Of a DNA stretch of 64,000 nt, positions 20,551-34,563 are shown in pieces. The stretch spans positions 38,905,029-38,969,028 of the forward strand of contig NC_068972.1 in NCBI RefSeq assembly GCF_016808095.1. Direction: 5' to 3'. The notes beneath the pieces are model-generated. The model was given only the letters and a program-made list of their open reading frames with translations. It ran no database searches and was not told where the DNA came from. Origin of the DNA: Vigna angularis (taxonomy: Eukaryota; Streptophyta; Magnoliopsida; Fabales; Fabaceae). The number at the start of each line of letters is the position of its first letter. The first letter of the stretch is position 1. The translations under genes and the position numbers were made by a program.

Positions 20551-23500
20551 TCAGAGTTCCATCTTCAACTGATTTGAATGCAGAGATACTGTATCACAAA
20601 TTTTAAATTGTTCCATTCAGATTCAAAAGTAACTTACCAGGATAAAATTGCAGAGTGCCTAAAAATTTAATAACATATTTGTTGTTGTAATGCAAACTAA
20701 TTCCTTTTGAGCAATTTATAACATTTTTATGACAAGTTAACTTGGGTTGAGTTATTTATGATTCATTTATGCTTTACAGCATCAGTATGTTCCCTAGAAA
20801 ATACAACATTTATCTATTTATAATGTGTAAAATGAGTTACACAAACAATATGTTGTCATGACTATAATTCCACTTCCGTTTGTTCTATTACTTTAGAATT
20901 TTAATTTTACATTTATTGTTTTATAATTAACTAAAACTATTAACTAATCAATATCCGTGTTTTTATTAAACACATTCAAATTATATCAGTTACTCATTAC
21001 TAATTCTAATGGTAATACAACATCCATTATAATTTTAAGCCTATTGTGCATTCTGTTAGAAACTGGTTACCCTTTAAATTGCTCATTGAATGAAAGAAAA
21101 TTTAAAATTCTTATTTATTTTACCTGCCACTAGAGTCCTCAATCAAGGCCTCGTACCATGAAATAGAGTTCTTAATTGTCCCTTGTATGGTTTCCCAACT
21201 CATTTGCGCCTATTAAAAGCAATTCAAGATCCAAATGCAAATTGTGAAATCATAATTGAGAGGATTCTCTCTCTACACAGAGACAAACACACACCACACA
21301 AGGGCATTATTGAGACTCGTCTTTTAGTTGAGTTTAAAAAAAATTAAAACCTACAACCAGTTTTCAGCTCTTAAAAAGATTTTTAGCGTAGGATGGTTTT
21401 TGCCTTTTAAACTTTCAATTTTTAGTTTATAGATTCATATTAAAACAGTAAAAAGAAAAATCTTATTTGGTTAAACTTATGTTTGTATGGTGTTGGCGAT
21501 GTCGAAAACTAGAACTGCATTAGTATGGAGTGACAAGAACAATTGTGGTAAATGATGAAAGTGTTGGTCTTATGGTAATGGTGTAATGACAATATGGTAA
21601 TGACTAATGCAATAAGGTTACTTGTAGGGGACAGTAGCATATCAGTAGTGGTAACACAATGACAATGGTGAAGGTGTCGATTATAATAGTAGTATCGACA
21701 ATGATAATAGTAACAAAATAACGGTCTACGATGGTAATATGTCAAAATAATGATTAAAATGACAGTGTAGGTGATGATGAAACTAATGATAGTGGTAAAA
21801 CGAGACGTTACAGTACCGATGCTAGTGGTGCTTACGGAGGTAATAGTGAGAAAATCATTGTCCAAAACAAAATTTATAGATTTTTTTTCTGCCATAATAA
21901 TAAATGTTAAACTGTTTCAAAAAAAAAAATTAAAAAATCATTAGTTTGATGGGTTTAGAAAGAAATGTGAAAGAGGTTGTGACCCATTGACAAAATGAGT
22001 CCTAAGTTATATCCTTTCAAAAACAAATATGTGAATGTCTATTCTTATAATATTAGAAAATTTTATTTTTGGAAAGAATTTGAAATGCTATGTAAAAGAT
22101 GTTATTTAGATAAGAAATTTTCAAAGAATTTGAATTATATAAATTTAAAGGGGGTAATTGGCCTGCTCACAATCAAAGAATTTTACATTTTTCTCTTTCA
22201 CATTTATGAGAATATTATCAATGTGTTTGGTTGATATAGACCAAGACTATTTCTCTATAAAAGTTGGTCAAGGTTTTCTAGAAAAGATTGTTGACGAGCC
22301 TATTTTTTATGGAGTTAGTCGTATTCTATTAGGTGAAGTTTGTCCTCATTATTTTGTTTAGATGTCTACCGAAATTTTTTAAAAGGGTTAACATTCACGC
22401 AACGCGCGGGTACATTTCTAGTTCTAGTTTATTTAGAAGCCGAGTGCCATGATGAAATTAAATGCATTTTTTTGTTGAATGGGACTTCTGGGAGGAAAGG
22501 GTGAGATAGAAGCTTAAGTCTGATGTACCTGAATTAGCCGATGAGTCATAACTCAAGAGTGAGTTTTCTGGAGTCATAAAATTAGTGTTGTCTTCTTCCC
22601 TGCCCCAAATGGGCTGGTGGTGGAATGCATCGAATTGCCACGGTTGCTGATATTGTTGTCTGTTTGCATTCTGCGGGATTTCTGGCCAGACGACGGGTGC
22701 AACTGTGGGAGGGAAGTTACAGTCCATTGGAGAGACTCCCTACAAGTTACCGACAATATTTATCAGCAGAAGGAAATTAACATAAAATCTAAATATCAAT
22801 GGAGAATGCTGAACTGGCTCTATAGCTTCATCCAACAGAAACATACCCCAGAGCATATACCAGATCCAACTGAACTAATCAAAACGCGCAATTCCAACAG
22901 AACAGGAGAATTTGAAATACTAATTATGACAAGATAGGCTATCAAATGCTAGCATCTATGTGTACACATTGTTAATTCTTGTAAAGCGTCTACAGTTTTA
23001 TGGTTGGTCTGCAAGAACATCCTACAGCATGAATGAATGGCAGTAACTGAATATAAGGCATCTCTTTCACTGTCCCAATTTTCAAGTTCACCACTCCAGT
23101 GTTTTGGGAAATATAGAAACAAAGCAAAACACAACTGATAGGGCAGCAGTAAAACTTTGATCTATCACTAATCAATGTGAAAATGTAAGTGTTTGAAAGA
23201 GTAGTCTAAAATTACATCAGACTTCTTAATACTGCACAAATGCCCGTTTTCCAATAAAACTATAACTGAAACTACTCCAGAAGGTGATGGATGATAAATG
23301 TTATTCCACAAATCTTTTAGAATCCAACCAGACAAAATTCATTCACACAGGAAGTGGATTCTCTCGTGTGATATCTCCCCCCTTGGCAGACAATAAATAG
23401 GTGGGATCTATCTCATAATCATTAGGAAAAAGATGACACAAGATTTGAACACGATCTATCATGTAAATCAGGAGCCATAGCCCATGTCCTTCAGATGACT

Positions 23501-26500
23501 CCCCAGCAAAGACAAAAGCTAAAAAATTATACTTACTTCGGTAGCCAATAAGCTGTCAAGGTTGAAATCAATTACTGGGTTCACTGCTGCCAGTTTCATC
23601 GATAATATCTGGATTGATAACGAAAATCAATAAGAACAACATCATCTTGATGAAAATTACTCATATTATAGCACTGTATTCCAATAGAAAGATTCTTCAT
23701 AATTGTAGTTCACTTGCAAGCAAACTTAGATAAATTATCATCTCAAAGAAAACAATTTTATCATTTTTATAACTTCTGCGCATATATACAAAAACCAAGC
23801 AATGCACACTTCCAAGAGCATTTATTTTCAAGTCTCTAGTCCACATTAGGCAGATAGGCGGCAGTTCCGTAATAAGATGAAATCCAATTCCATGTTCATT
23901 CATATAAGAAAGTCGAAGCTTATAATGACATATGGTACAAAATAATAGAATCATGATGGCTTTAATGGTTATAGGCAAGCAATGTTTTATTTGTTATGAT
24001 GACTGCCATCATATTCCAGAAACTCACGGTAGCTTTTTATTGGGCTACATGTCAATTTTGAAGTATCAGATAAAGACAGGGGAGAAAGGAAAACCAGCCA
24101 CTTTTTTTAAATGTTTGTACGCACTATCCACAGTAATATTAAGAATCAGATTACTTCTAATAACTTTATTTTTCTCATTGTTTGTCAAAACTGCCAAGAA
24201 TGTGAATGAAACGAAAGTCTGACCTCCACTTCATGTTGTAGAGATTGAACATGGTTGATGATTTTATCCAGAACCAATGCTGTGCCTGATATCTGTACAG
24301 AAAACATTGTTGTGTCAGCTTCAGCTATATCTGATTTACTACATTGACTGCTTTGAGAAAAATTAAACACAATCTAAATGCATTTAAAATTCACAATAGT
24401 GGCCGGTTATTAAGGCCTCTAGATTAAACCTAAATAGGTCCACAGTAGCATCGACAAAATCGTGATCGTGTATAGTAAATCATTAATTAAGTGAAAAGGA
24501 GTGAGATCAAATTTTTCCCATGTTGAGAAACATCCGCAGGTAAAATTATTCAAAATATCACTTTATATTAAATAGAAAAAGGTCAAGTTAATACCTTGTT
24601 TGCTGGTTTGAGAAAATATATTACGATTTTCATTTCTTCATAAATAATTACAAAGATACCATTTTGTTTTAATTTTAAAAATATAAAAGTAAAGATTTGT
24701 CTGAAACAAGACTTTTGTTGTTTTCACTGTTATTGTACAAGTTTTTTATAAGAGGAAACAACGTATTTATAAGGTCATACTTTTGTAATCATGAATTCAG
24801 AAAAACAAAAATATTTTTTCCAAATCAATCAAGGATAAATTTATCTTGTACCTAGCTCAAAACAGACGAGTTCAATTGAAAACTGTAGGAGATAAATCTT
24901 GAGGTGTGTATCTAGATTAAGGTTAGGCGGCCATAATTTTGATCATGTACAGTGTTCAAAGCCAGTTAGGTTTATCCGTTTGGTAGATGCACTGCAAAAG
25001 GAATGCTTTCTTTTTTCACCCTATTTCCGCCATCCCATAAATGATTGATGGATACCAAACTCCTAGAGAAGATGGAACCGTCACCGTCTTAAGGATTAAT
25101 ATTTCAATGGCCGAGGGGACCCATGCACACTAGTTTCAATACACCCACCTATGTGTCTTCAAATCGTTAAGAGCAGAGTCCAGCTAAAATATGCCCCCCA
25201 TTTTCGCCCCACACGCCCACCCTTCTGTCTCTTCACTAAGCCTTCTGGCTGGAGAAAGGGACGAGGGAGGATTTCCTTAATTGTCCTGAACAAACCGTGA
25301 CGCATATTTTTGTTTGTCCTTTTCAAAAAAACAACGACTAATTTATGGCTAAATAAAACGAAGAATCGCTATATTACTTTTATGTAACATTCTTTTCTTG
25401 ATGTCGCTTTTTGTACAGTTCATTATTTCACATTGAAGTCCAAAATCCGGAGTCAAAAACTTGTTAGAGGAACAAAAACGATTAAGGATGGAGAAAGGGC
25501 TTGAACCTACCTCAAACTCCTCGCAGATGTGTTTGAATTTCAGTAGATAATCTAAACTACTGCTTGCCAAAACAATAATTTGGGAGTTCAATGGGAAACC
25601 AAACACATCTAAATATGCACTTACAAGGCTTAACAACGCAGTCTAATACAATTTTTCTAGAACATCATTTACTATTATTAAAGTTTATTAAAAGAAACAA
25701 CAAAAAATCAAAGATTAACTCATTCACGTAAAATATAAGTCCCACTAAAATATGCAATTATTAATAATTCTCAACAAATTTTAGAAAAGATAACGCGTTA
25801 AAAAATATTAAATTTTGTTATTAACATTTTTCATAAGCATACACAATACAAAAAAAAAATCTTCTGTACTTTATATAGAGAGCCAATTAATAGGATCTCT
25901 TTTTTTATTTAACAAAGTTGATTTAAAATTTTGCATAAACTAATTCCAAATTATAAAAAAACCTTGCTATAAAAACAATTATAATAAAATAACCCATCTT
26001 CATTTAACTAGTGTATATTATTCCCTAATAAATACTTACTAAAAAAATTATCCAAATAATTCTTAAACAGAGTAACAAGATTGGAATAACAAAAGCATTT
26101 TCTTTTTGTACTGGAATGACGGAGTTAGCCTTGAAACAATCTTGTTCAGTACGTTACAAACCAATTCAAAAAGCAACACCAGAGAGAGAAGGTTACGAAA
26201 ATGCCGTGTTGACACACCCAGTGGGAGTGAGCACTTTTCTTAGATACAAAAGCATACACTTTTTTTAGGTGAAAAGGTGACAATGACACAAGCCAGTTTC
26301 CAAAACTCCATAATCCCCGGACATAATTGCACTTTTAGGAGACAAATCAGACAGATAATCATGGCATAATCATGAAAAATGAACAAATCGCGGTTAATGA
26401 ACTCTGTAATTAAGCCATAAACTAAACCCTAAAAAGGAAGAAAAAGGACCAACCTTATTGCAACCCGGGACCAGCTCTTGCAAAAGTTTCATCCGAGCAT

Positions 26501-26560
26501 TTATCTTCTCTCTCCTAGCCTACAACACGGTTAAACAAAAAAAAATGTAAGTACTATTTT

Positions 26561-26599
<39 letters not shown>

Positions 26600-26624
26600 C
26601 TTAACTTTTTTGACATAATAATAT

Positions 26625-26666
<42 letters not shown>

Positions 26667-27431
26667 CTTAACTTTTTTGACATAATAATATTATTCAACT
26701 CCACTTTTTCTCCTATAAATAACTGTGATTAAAATAATTAATCAGTGGTTAATTAAATAGGTTACCCTTTCTGCTAAGCTATGGCTATCAGTGGCTTGAC
26801 CTCGACGAACTCGGACGTGAACGTACGGAAGCTTCTGGCCGTCGCAGGAACTATCGTCTGGGACGACACTCTTGCTCTTCTTCGAAGATGCCTTCACCTG
26901 CGTTTCACAGAATCATTGAATTTCGCAAAAATTACCGAAAACCGAAACCCTAACTCCGGTTGCGATTGAAATTTGTGAGTATACCTTCTTCTCTCGCTCC
27001 TTCCTCTTCAGGCCCTTCTCGTCCTTGTTCTCCAGGGCGGGATCGGAGGCGGAGCCGCCGCCCTGAGTTGAACTCGGGTTGGAATCGGTCTCCGGCAGCT
27101 CTCGCTTTATCTCCGTTGAGTTCGAGTTCGAGTTAGAATTCTCTCCGGCGAAGACGGAGAGCCTGGCGGCGCGTTCAATCAGGGCGGCGTTTGACGGGAA
27201 GGTCAGGTTGGCAGACGAAGCGGAGGCGGAGGCAAATGACGTCAACGGATAGGGTTTTGGATTATGGCGCGGTGGTTTCCCGGCTCGCTCCGGCGAATGG
27301 AGGAGCTCGACGGCCTGCGTCGGCGGGAGTTCGAGCAGCGCAGTGAAGGAACTGGCGGTTTCCGGCGCCGGAGCTATGATGCCTTGGATTTCCTCGTTGA
27401 ACTGAATGGCTTCAAGCATGGTTTGTTCCAT
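20551..27431 (-). CDS. bHLH60: bHLH transcription factor, bHLH60-like
   Basis: Seven coding exons on the minus strand, all with GT-AG junctions: 26985-27431, 26766-26897, 26454-26519, 24224-24292, 23537-23608, 22529-22739 and 20551-20588. The total is 1035 bases, or 344 residues. The N-terminal half carries [18 protein letters not shown] and [17 protein letters not shown], both seen in Arabidopsis bHLH60 (At3g57800). A Ser/Asn-rich stretch and a Lys-rich patch follow, then [19 protein letters not shown] and the bHLH (about residues 187-238). Basic-region H188, E192 and R196 are the H-E-R set used by G-box (CACGTG) binders. The C-terminus is Gln/Trp-rich and ends NQLKMEL, as in bHLH60/bHLH79 relatives; that ending supports the 38-base last exon. 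A small oddity is HVRVRRGQ where relatives have HVRARRGQ. It is a nuclear dimeric regulator; its target genes are unknown from sequence. Confidence 0.92.
22392..22421 (+). mobile_element. Possible Helitron 3' terminus in bHLH intron 6
   Basis: The sequence CACGCAACGCGCGGGTACATTTCTAG ends in CTAG followed by T, preceded by a small GC-rich stem (CGC-aac-GCG). That is the usual form of a plant Helitron 3' end. The 5' TC end is not located, and no Rep/helicase is present. The intron region 21330-22400 would be the non-autonomous body. Confidence 0.4.
26564..26695. repeat. Duplicated (TA)n microsatellite unit in bHLH intron 2
   Basis: Two TA tracts (about 26564-26598 and 26629-26662) are each followed by the same sequence of about 31 bp beginning AACTTAACTTTTTTGACAT (26598 and 26665). 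This is a 67-bp tandem duplication. Confidence 0.88.
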
Positions 27432-27601
27432 GATCCAATTGAACCGGACCGAACCGGACAGGAAGTGCAGGGAAATGGAAACGGGCTTCTTGATTTTGAA
27501 GTTCTGAAGAGTTTTCTGGACAGTGAAGAAGAGAAAGAAAAAAGCAGAAAGAGAAAGATAAGAGAAAATGGAAAGATAATGAAGGGAATGTGTTTGGGAG
27601 T

Positions 27602-27610
27602 GATATATAA
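27602..27610 (-). promoter_or_regulatory. Putative TATA box of the bHLH gene
   Basis: TTTATATAT on the minus strand, about 170 bases upstream of the ATG at 27431. It is followed upstream by a long T/CT-rich tract on + at 27640-27675. Confidence 0.4.
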
Positions 27611-27663
27611 AGGGAAGTGGTTTTTAATGGCGGTCAATGCTTTTTTTTTTTCTTCTCTCTTCT

Positions 27664-27817
27664 CTCTCTCTCAGTTCTTGTGTGTGTTACCGTGATTGTG
27701 TCTGGGAGATTGCTTCTGCGCCATTTCAAGTATTACGAAAGCAACCTTGCTACGCGATCCAGAGTTTATAATCTCAACTGTTCCGGTATTTTTGTACGGT
27801 TGTAATAGAAATGTAGA
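27664..27817. repeat. Promoter-proximal direct repeat, copy 1
   Basis: About 150 bp containing GAGATTGCTTCTGCGCCATTT. It recurs in the same orientation at 28531-28697 with many substitutions. It lies about 240-390 bases upstream of the bHLH ATG. Confidence 0.85.
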
Positions 27818-28530
27818 ATACGGAAATATATTTGTCTAATTATCTTAAATATTCATAATTAAAATATTTTTTATAAAATTTATTAAATCTTTTAGAATGG
27901 TTTGATATAATATAACCTGTTAAATTTATAATAGGTTAAACAAATAATGATTTTGTGTGAAAAAAACATTGTATATTTTTTGTAATAAATATTTTAATAT
28001 TTATTTATAATAAATAATTGAATTTTTGAATATTTACTAATGATAATTTGAAATATTTTAAAATGTGCATTTCATTCAATTAAGATTTATGTTTTAGAAA
28101 GGAACATACAGTAAATAAATAAACATATTATCAAAATGTGTCTGTTTTGTGTTTAATAATTTTCAAACATTTGTTTATATATCATAATTTTAGTTGTATG
28201 AGTTAGCGTTTTCATAAAAAAGAAACTATTTTATTAGAATAAATATTTTATGACTATTGTTTTATTTTCTATAATTACAATGCAAAAATAAAATTATAAC
28301 ATTTTTGTATACGGAAGTTTTAACAAATAAAATATATTTATTATGTAAATTTAAATTTGTGAGATATAATTAAAATTTAATATAAATATTTTATTTTATA
28401 GAATTGAATAAGAATTTTCTTATGTTTATAATAATAATAATAATATATTTATATTATTTCATAAAATTATTTTAAATTAAAATAAAGAATTTTGATGTAA
28501 ATAAAATAATAGTTAATAATTTTACATATT

Positions 28531-28697
28531 TCTCTCTCAGGTATTGTGTATGTTACTGTGATTGTGCCTGAGAGATTGCTTCAGCGCCATTTCAAGTGTT
28601 ATGAAAGCAACCTGGCTTCGCTATGCAGAGGTCACAATTTCAACTATACGGGTATTTTTGTACGATGATAATGCAACGGAAACGGAGAATAGGGTTC
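28531..28697. repeat. Promoter-proximal direct repeat, copy 2
   Basis: Contains GAGATTGCTTCAGCGCCATTT and the same flanking order of words as copy 1, about 865 bases further out. The sequence between the copies is AT-rich and non-coding. Confidence 0.85.
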
Positions 28698-28699
28698 CC

Positions 28700-31600
28700 A
28701 GAACTGCACTTTAATCTCTTTTCTCCTCTATCACATTATATAGGGTGACAAGTGTCTCACTCCACTTTCCAACCCGATCAGCTTGAACTAAATTAAGGAT
28801 CATTTTCTTAAAATAAAATTGAAAAGGACAATGCAAATATATAAATAATGTAATAGAAACAAAAATACTTTATTTAAAGACTTTTATTGTGTGTGTTTTA
28901 TTGAATGGAGTCTTAAGTCTCAAATATCAAGTCTCAATTTTTTTTAATTAGAATCAAATTTATTATTTTTATAAATATTATACTAATATGTACATGAAAA
29001 TTTAGTTTTTATTAAATACCTCTAAAATTATTTTTAAATCCATTATAATAATATTATTGAATTTGATTTAAATTAATTACTTGTTTTTTTAAAAAGATAT
29101 AAATTAATAATATAATAATTTTAAATACTTACTTTTTTTTTATTAAATAAAACTGAACTACAATAAACTTTATACTGTAAATAATAAAAACATATCAAAC
29201 TTCAAATCAAAGCATAAATTCAACCAAATCAAATTATAAGGTAAACATCCAAAACAAACAATTCAACACATCAAACTTCATTATGCAATTCAGTTATGTA
29301 AACCGTAGATTTTAATATATTTATAACTAATAAACAATGTAATTAGTTTTTCTAATTTAAAAGATAATTATTTAGTTTGATAATATAAAAAATTATGTCT
29401 ATTTATATGATTAATACAATACGATCAAAATACATCATTAGGATAAGTGATGAGCAAAAATTCTTATAAAATGCTTAAATATTACATACAAACTAAAATG
29501 ATTTAGATACACAGAAGAACACATAGAATAAAAAAAAAGACATCTATTAGATAAACTGATTGGATAGAAATGAAAAATTTGTCTCAAAGATCACTCTAAC
29601 AATCTTCTATCTTCCAATAGATGGACAAATAGATAAAAAAAAAAGAGAAAAAAAGCTATAAAAAAGTTTAATGAAATAATATGCTTTTAAAATAATAAAA
29701 CTTATTTATATCATTTCTATTTATATTTAAAATTTTTATTATTAAAATAATTAAATCTCATTGTTTTAAACACCGTCTCAATTCTGGAATAAAATTTTGT
29801 AAAATATATTTTAAAATAAATTGAATAAGCATACAAACAAACTTGAATAATAAAATAAATTAATTTTAAAACCTTAATTACTTTTGTAAAATAAATGACA
29901 CGGTTTCGTTTAAAACGAAAATTAAATTAATCATGAGTTAAAAATAAATATTAATACCAAAACGAATAAAAAATTTAAGTATAAAAATTAAATTATTAAT
30001 TAAGTTCTGAAATTTATAAAAAGTTGAAAAGTCAATTAAACATTGTTTTATATAAAGACATGTAAACAATAATCACGCAAAATAAAATTCACATTGACCG
30101 AGTTGAATACAACATTATATGATTTAGGATTTCAATTGAAAAATAAACAAATTTTAGATAGTCATCTCAACAAACTTTTTTTTGAATAGGTTTTTAAATG
30201 TAATTACACAATAATATTAAATAGGTTTAAGAGATAAATAGGATTACATACTTAATATCATAGTTGCCAAAATGTACTTTTTAATCTATATATACTTAAA
30301 AATAATTATTTTTAATATGTTATACATTTATATTTTTAGTTAATTTTATTTCCTATATATACATTACTTAATTATTATATTTATTGAATATAACATATCA
30401 TTAACACTGTATGATTAGTTTTACATGGATTATGTATTTATTAAATTAAGCAATATTAATGTATGTAATAAATACACACACATAAATATATAGGTTTATA
30501 ATGTTAAAAAAGCAATTATTTAATAAATATAATGCACGTATTTAATCATTAAAACTATATTACTTACTATATTTATTTAACATAATATAGTATTAATATA
30601 ACACAGACCCATATTTATGTATTACACTAAACATTATTAATGTATCTATTTAATTAATATTTAATCTTTGGTTCGTCTCCATTCAATTTTTTTAATATAA
30701 ATATTTACTACATCTTCTAAATATAAAAATTTGTTCCTTTTCATATTATAACATTATAAATTGATGTATACAATTTAAATAATTTTTTTCTTATTAATTA
30801 ACATTATTAATTTAAATTCATGTTAATTAATAAATAAAAATACTATTTTAAAAAATAATCACAATTTAGTTTTATATAAAAATTATTAAGTTAATAAATT
30901 TATGGTTATTAATTTAAAACATATTTTTAGATTACATTTATTATTACTTACTATTAATTTATGTTCCCTTGTTTATTACATAATTTTTGAAATTTATATT
31001 TAACTTATACAAATAAAATAAGATTTATTGTCACAGTAAACGAAAATTAAAATAACACGGTTGGTAATTTAATAAATTTTTAATAAGTAACATTTCCAAA
31101 AACTAAATTCAAATTGAACTTATAAATATATTTAAAACAAATATTACTTACATAATTTTATATAATTTTAAATATGATAAAAAAGTAAATGGGTAAATAA
31201 TCGTTTTAATATAACACATATTATGTGTTTTGTTAGGATGATTTGGATTTATAGGTCAGGTTGAAAACCAGCTTCTTTCAACCTATCTCGCCAAATCCAT
31301 GTAAATGACAAGTTAGAGATGGAATAGAGGAGGCTAACCCGCGAACTCACTTTTATTTTAAATTAAAATAACATTTAAAATAATTTAAAAAATTAATTTG
31401 TGTGTATTGTATTGTAGGATATAAATGTACAATGCTTGTAATTTAATTGATTAAATGAAGTTTTAATTATTAAGTATAATAAAGTTGTTTAACATGTAAA
31501 AATAATTATTATTATTTTTATTTAATTAAAAACATTAATTAATTAATTAAAACTTAAAAAATAATTACAATATATATATATAATTAATTTATTAAAAAAT

Positions 31601-32415
31601 TTAAATAAACTTTGTGGACCCAATTTATTGGTAGGATGGATTGGGATTTTGAGCTTACTCTTCTATAATGGGTTATCTTAGCTTATTCCATTTCTTACGA
31701 AAATAACAGCAAGACGGGTCATAATAGGATAAACTAACCCGTTTTGTTACTCCCAATTTTAGAATAATAATAATAATAATAATAATAATTAATACAAAAA
31801 ATTAATTTTGTTAATTTTGTTAATTTTGTTTAAACTTTAAATAATTGAACATGTGTTTTATATTTAGTAATTATTACATGTGTTTCTTAAAGAAAAGAAA
31901 ATTAATATTAATATACAATTAACCTAAGAAAATATTTATCTTTAATTTTTGATCTATAAGTTTAAAATCTTTAGTAATTATGTCTTAAAACAAAGAAAAA
32001 ATATATAACATGATAACTTTGACACTTTTTTGCGTTTGTGTAGATGTAATTGGTTCTTTATTTGTACATGTTATATTAGACAAACGTCAAATACATTTAT
32101 TTTTCATAAACTATTTTTAGAAAATTGTGTTTCATTCATAAACTAAAAATATACACATTTTCATTCGTACATAGAAGGTTTATTATTGTGTGATAAATGG
32201 AGTTATATAATAGATTATAATATGACTTTCAAAAAAAATATAATTTTGTAAAATAGTTTGAAAATAAAAAATATATTGAACCGATCAAAAATAAAAGAGA
32301 AATATAATAACTTAATGAAAAATTCTTCAAACTTCTCATTTAAAATCACAAATACAAACGAGCGTAACATTTTCAAATAGATACTTAGATCATGATAACA
32401 TTATTAACCAAAATA
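28700..32415. other. Extremely AT-rich gene-free stretch
   Basis: No ORF with a recognisable domain. Two short islands of more balanced composition (about 31240-31345 and 31610-31745) share words such as CTAACCCG and may be decayed repeats. Nothing else can be supported. Confidence 0.6.
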
Positions 32416-32420
32416 TAATG

Positions 32421-33000
32421 TGTAACATCCAAAAATATAGCATAATTCTCATAACTTAACATACACAGTCATTCGTCAATTATATTTTCACTCATAAGAA
32501 AGATAAAACCTGTGAACATTGGAGACCGAACACCTTCACACTTACCAAAGGGACACGACCGAATGGTGCATAATAAATAAAACTGAAGAAATTGTCGAAC
32601 GTAAATATTGGCTGATTACTAGAGAAAAACCGACCATTAAGAGCTTAACCCAACCCTAAGAGTTTAAAATGAACGCTTAAAAACTTAAACCGAATACATA
32701 TAGCTCAGACCGAGCGCTAGTACAAGACCGAGCACTATCAAGAATGACTCACACACCTAAGACCGAACGTTTAACATCAGTAAAACTAAAGAGACCAAAT
32801 CCGGTTAATGACTCACAGGAAGAGAATTTTAGAGAGAAGAAGGAGAAAATAAAACTCAGAAATTTGGAGATAAGAGGTGCATGCAAAAAGTGGCTCAAAG
32901 TTTTGAAAAGTTTACTTATATACTACCGTCAAAAAATACTCGGTCCAACCAGCTGCATACACCTGGATTCCATTTTTCTCTGAATTTAATGGTCCTGACA
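32421..33000 (-). repeat. 3' LTR of gypsy element, internally deleted
   Basis: 580 bp. It is collinear with the other LTR up to CCGGTTAATGAC (about 32812), then jumps to the last part that begins near GAGAGAAGGAG. About 690 bp present in the partner are missing. Confidence 0.9.
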
Positions 33001-33059
33001 TTGTCCTTAACAACAAAAAAATTTTCGTCCCCAAAAATTGAACTTACCAGATAACAGAT

Positions 33060-34434
33060 GAGGATACATCTTCCTCATAACTTCTTCCAACTCGCAGGTA
33101 AAGTCACATGTTCTTTTATCCCAGACCACCTTAACTAAATTGATGGATTGTCCTCTAAGATTCTTAGTTAGGCTCTCGGCAATATTGACTGGCTACATCT
33201 CAACCGAACGGTCTTCTCGTACTTGAATATCATTCATTTCTAATACGTGAGAAGGATCCGGTACATATTTTCTTAGTTGTGATACATGGAAAACCGAGTG
33301 AAGGTTGGCTAGTTGAGGAGGCAAGGCTATTTCATAAGCAACTGGTCTTATACGCCTTAAAATTTGATAGGGACCAATAAATTTAGGAGATAGCTTCTTA
33401 AACCGAACGACCCTTCCAATTCCCGTAGTAGGATTTAGTCTAAGAAAGACGTGATCTCCAACAGCAAACTCTAACGGTCTTCTTCTCCTGTCGGCATAAG
33501 ACTTCTGTCTACTCTGTGAAGCTTTTAACCTTTCTTGAATCAGCTTCACCTTTTCAGTAGTCTGCTGAATCACCTCTGGCCTAGTCAACACTGATTCGCC
33601 TTCTTGGAACCAACAAAGAGGAGTCCGACAACGTCTTCCATAAAAGGCTTCAAATGGCCCCATGCCAATACTAGATTGATAGTTATTGTTGTAGGTGAAT
33701 TCCACTAAGGATAACACTTCATCCCAAACTCCCAAGTGACCCAAAACACACGTCCTCAATAAGTCTTCAAGTGTTTGGATTGTCCTTTCAAACTAATCGT
33801 CCGTCTGGGAATGATAAGTTGAACTCATCTGCAACCGGCTGCCCAATTCACTCTGCAGTGATTGCCAAAACCGAGAGGTGAACCTAGTGTCTCTGTGAGA
33901 GATAATACTAGATGGCACCCCATGCAACCGAACAACCTCTCTGATGTAGAGTTGAGCCAACTTGACCAATGACATCTTCAAATTAACAGCAAGGAAGTGA
34001 GCACTTTTAGTTAATCGATCCATTATCACCCAAATAACATCATGATTTCTGACCGTTCGAGGTAAATGAGTCACAAAATCCATAGCGATGTTATCCCACT
34101 CCCATTCAGGAATTTCCAATTCCTGCAGCAAACCACCCGGTCTTTGATGTTCCGCTTTGGCTCTTTGACAGGTTAAGCATGATGTCACAAACCAAGCCAC
34201 ATCACTCTTTATTCCTTGCCACAAAAATGACTCCTTGAAGTCCTGATACATTTTAGTCATGCCTGGATGCATGCTAAAATGACTTTGATGTCCTTCCTCA
34301 AGGATCATCCTCTTCAACTCACCATCATTAGGTACACAAACTCTTCCTCTGAACTGCAAAATATCACTCAGTCCCAAAGCAAAATCTTTACCTTGTTCGC
34401 TGCCGATCAGTCCTCTTGATTTTTGCAACTCCAC
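33060..34434 (-). pseudogene. Integrase with chromodomain remnant
   Basis: Read on the minus strand: a zinc-binding H2C2-type region (HQSHFSMHPG ... CLTCQRAK), then the catalytic core with the first Asp in NIAMDFVTHLP and a second conserved region VIMDRLTKSAHF, then SHRDTRFTSRFW. A stop at 33793-33795 replaces a codon in the conserved YHSQTDG-Q stretch. The C-terminal part resumes (LVEFTYNNNYQSSIGM, GPYQILRRI) and stops at 33193. Past that stop the frame still reads INLVKVVWDKRTCDFTCELEE, a chromodomain relic that would once have directed insertion by binding modified histone. Not functional. Confidence 0.88.
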
Positions 34435-34563
34435 ATCTATTGACTGCTTCTCTCATATTCGGCTCAACAATTCACTTTCTACTACTAAGCGATTACAGCT
34501 GATACCGTTCGGTTCTAACTTAACTTGCAGCTTCAAGTCTCTAAAGCTCTTAATCAAATCCCA

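Noticed and set aside
21509..21895. 128-codon frame on - inside the bHLH intron
   Set aside because: A translation of a degenerate GTAATGAC-type simple repeat, Thr/Tyr/His-rich with no domain.
25349..25636. 95-codon frame on - in bHLH intron 4
   Set aside because: No similarity to the bHLH protein, and the flanking exons join correctly without it.
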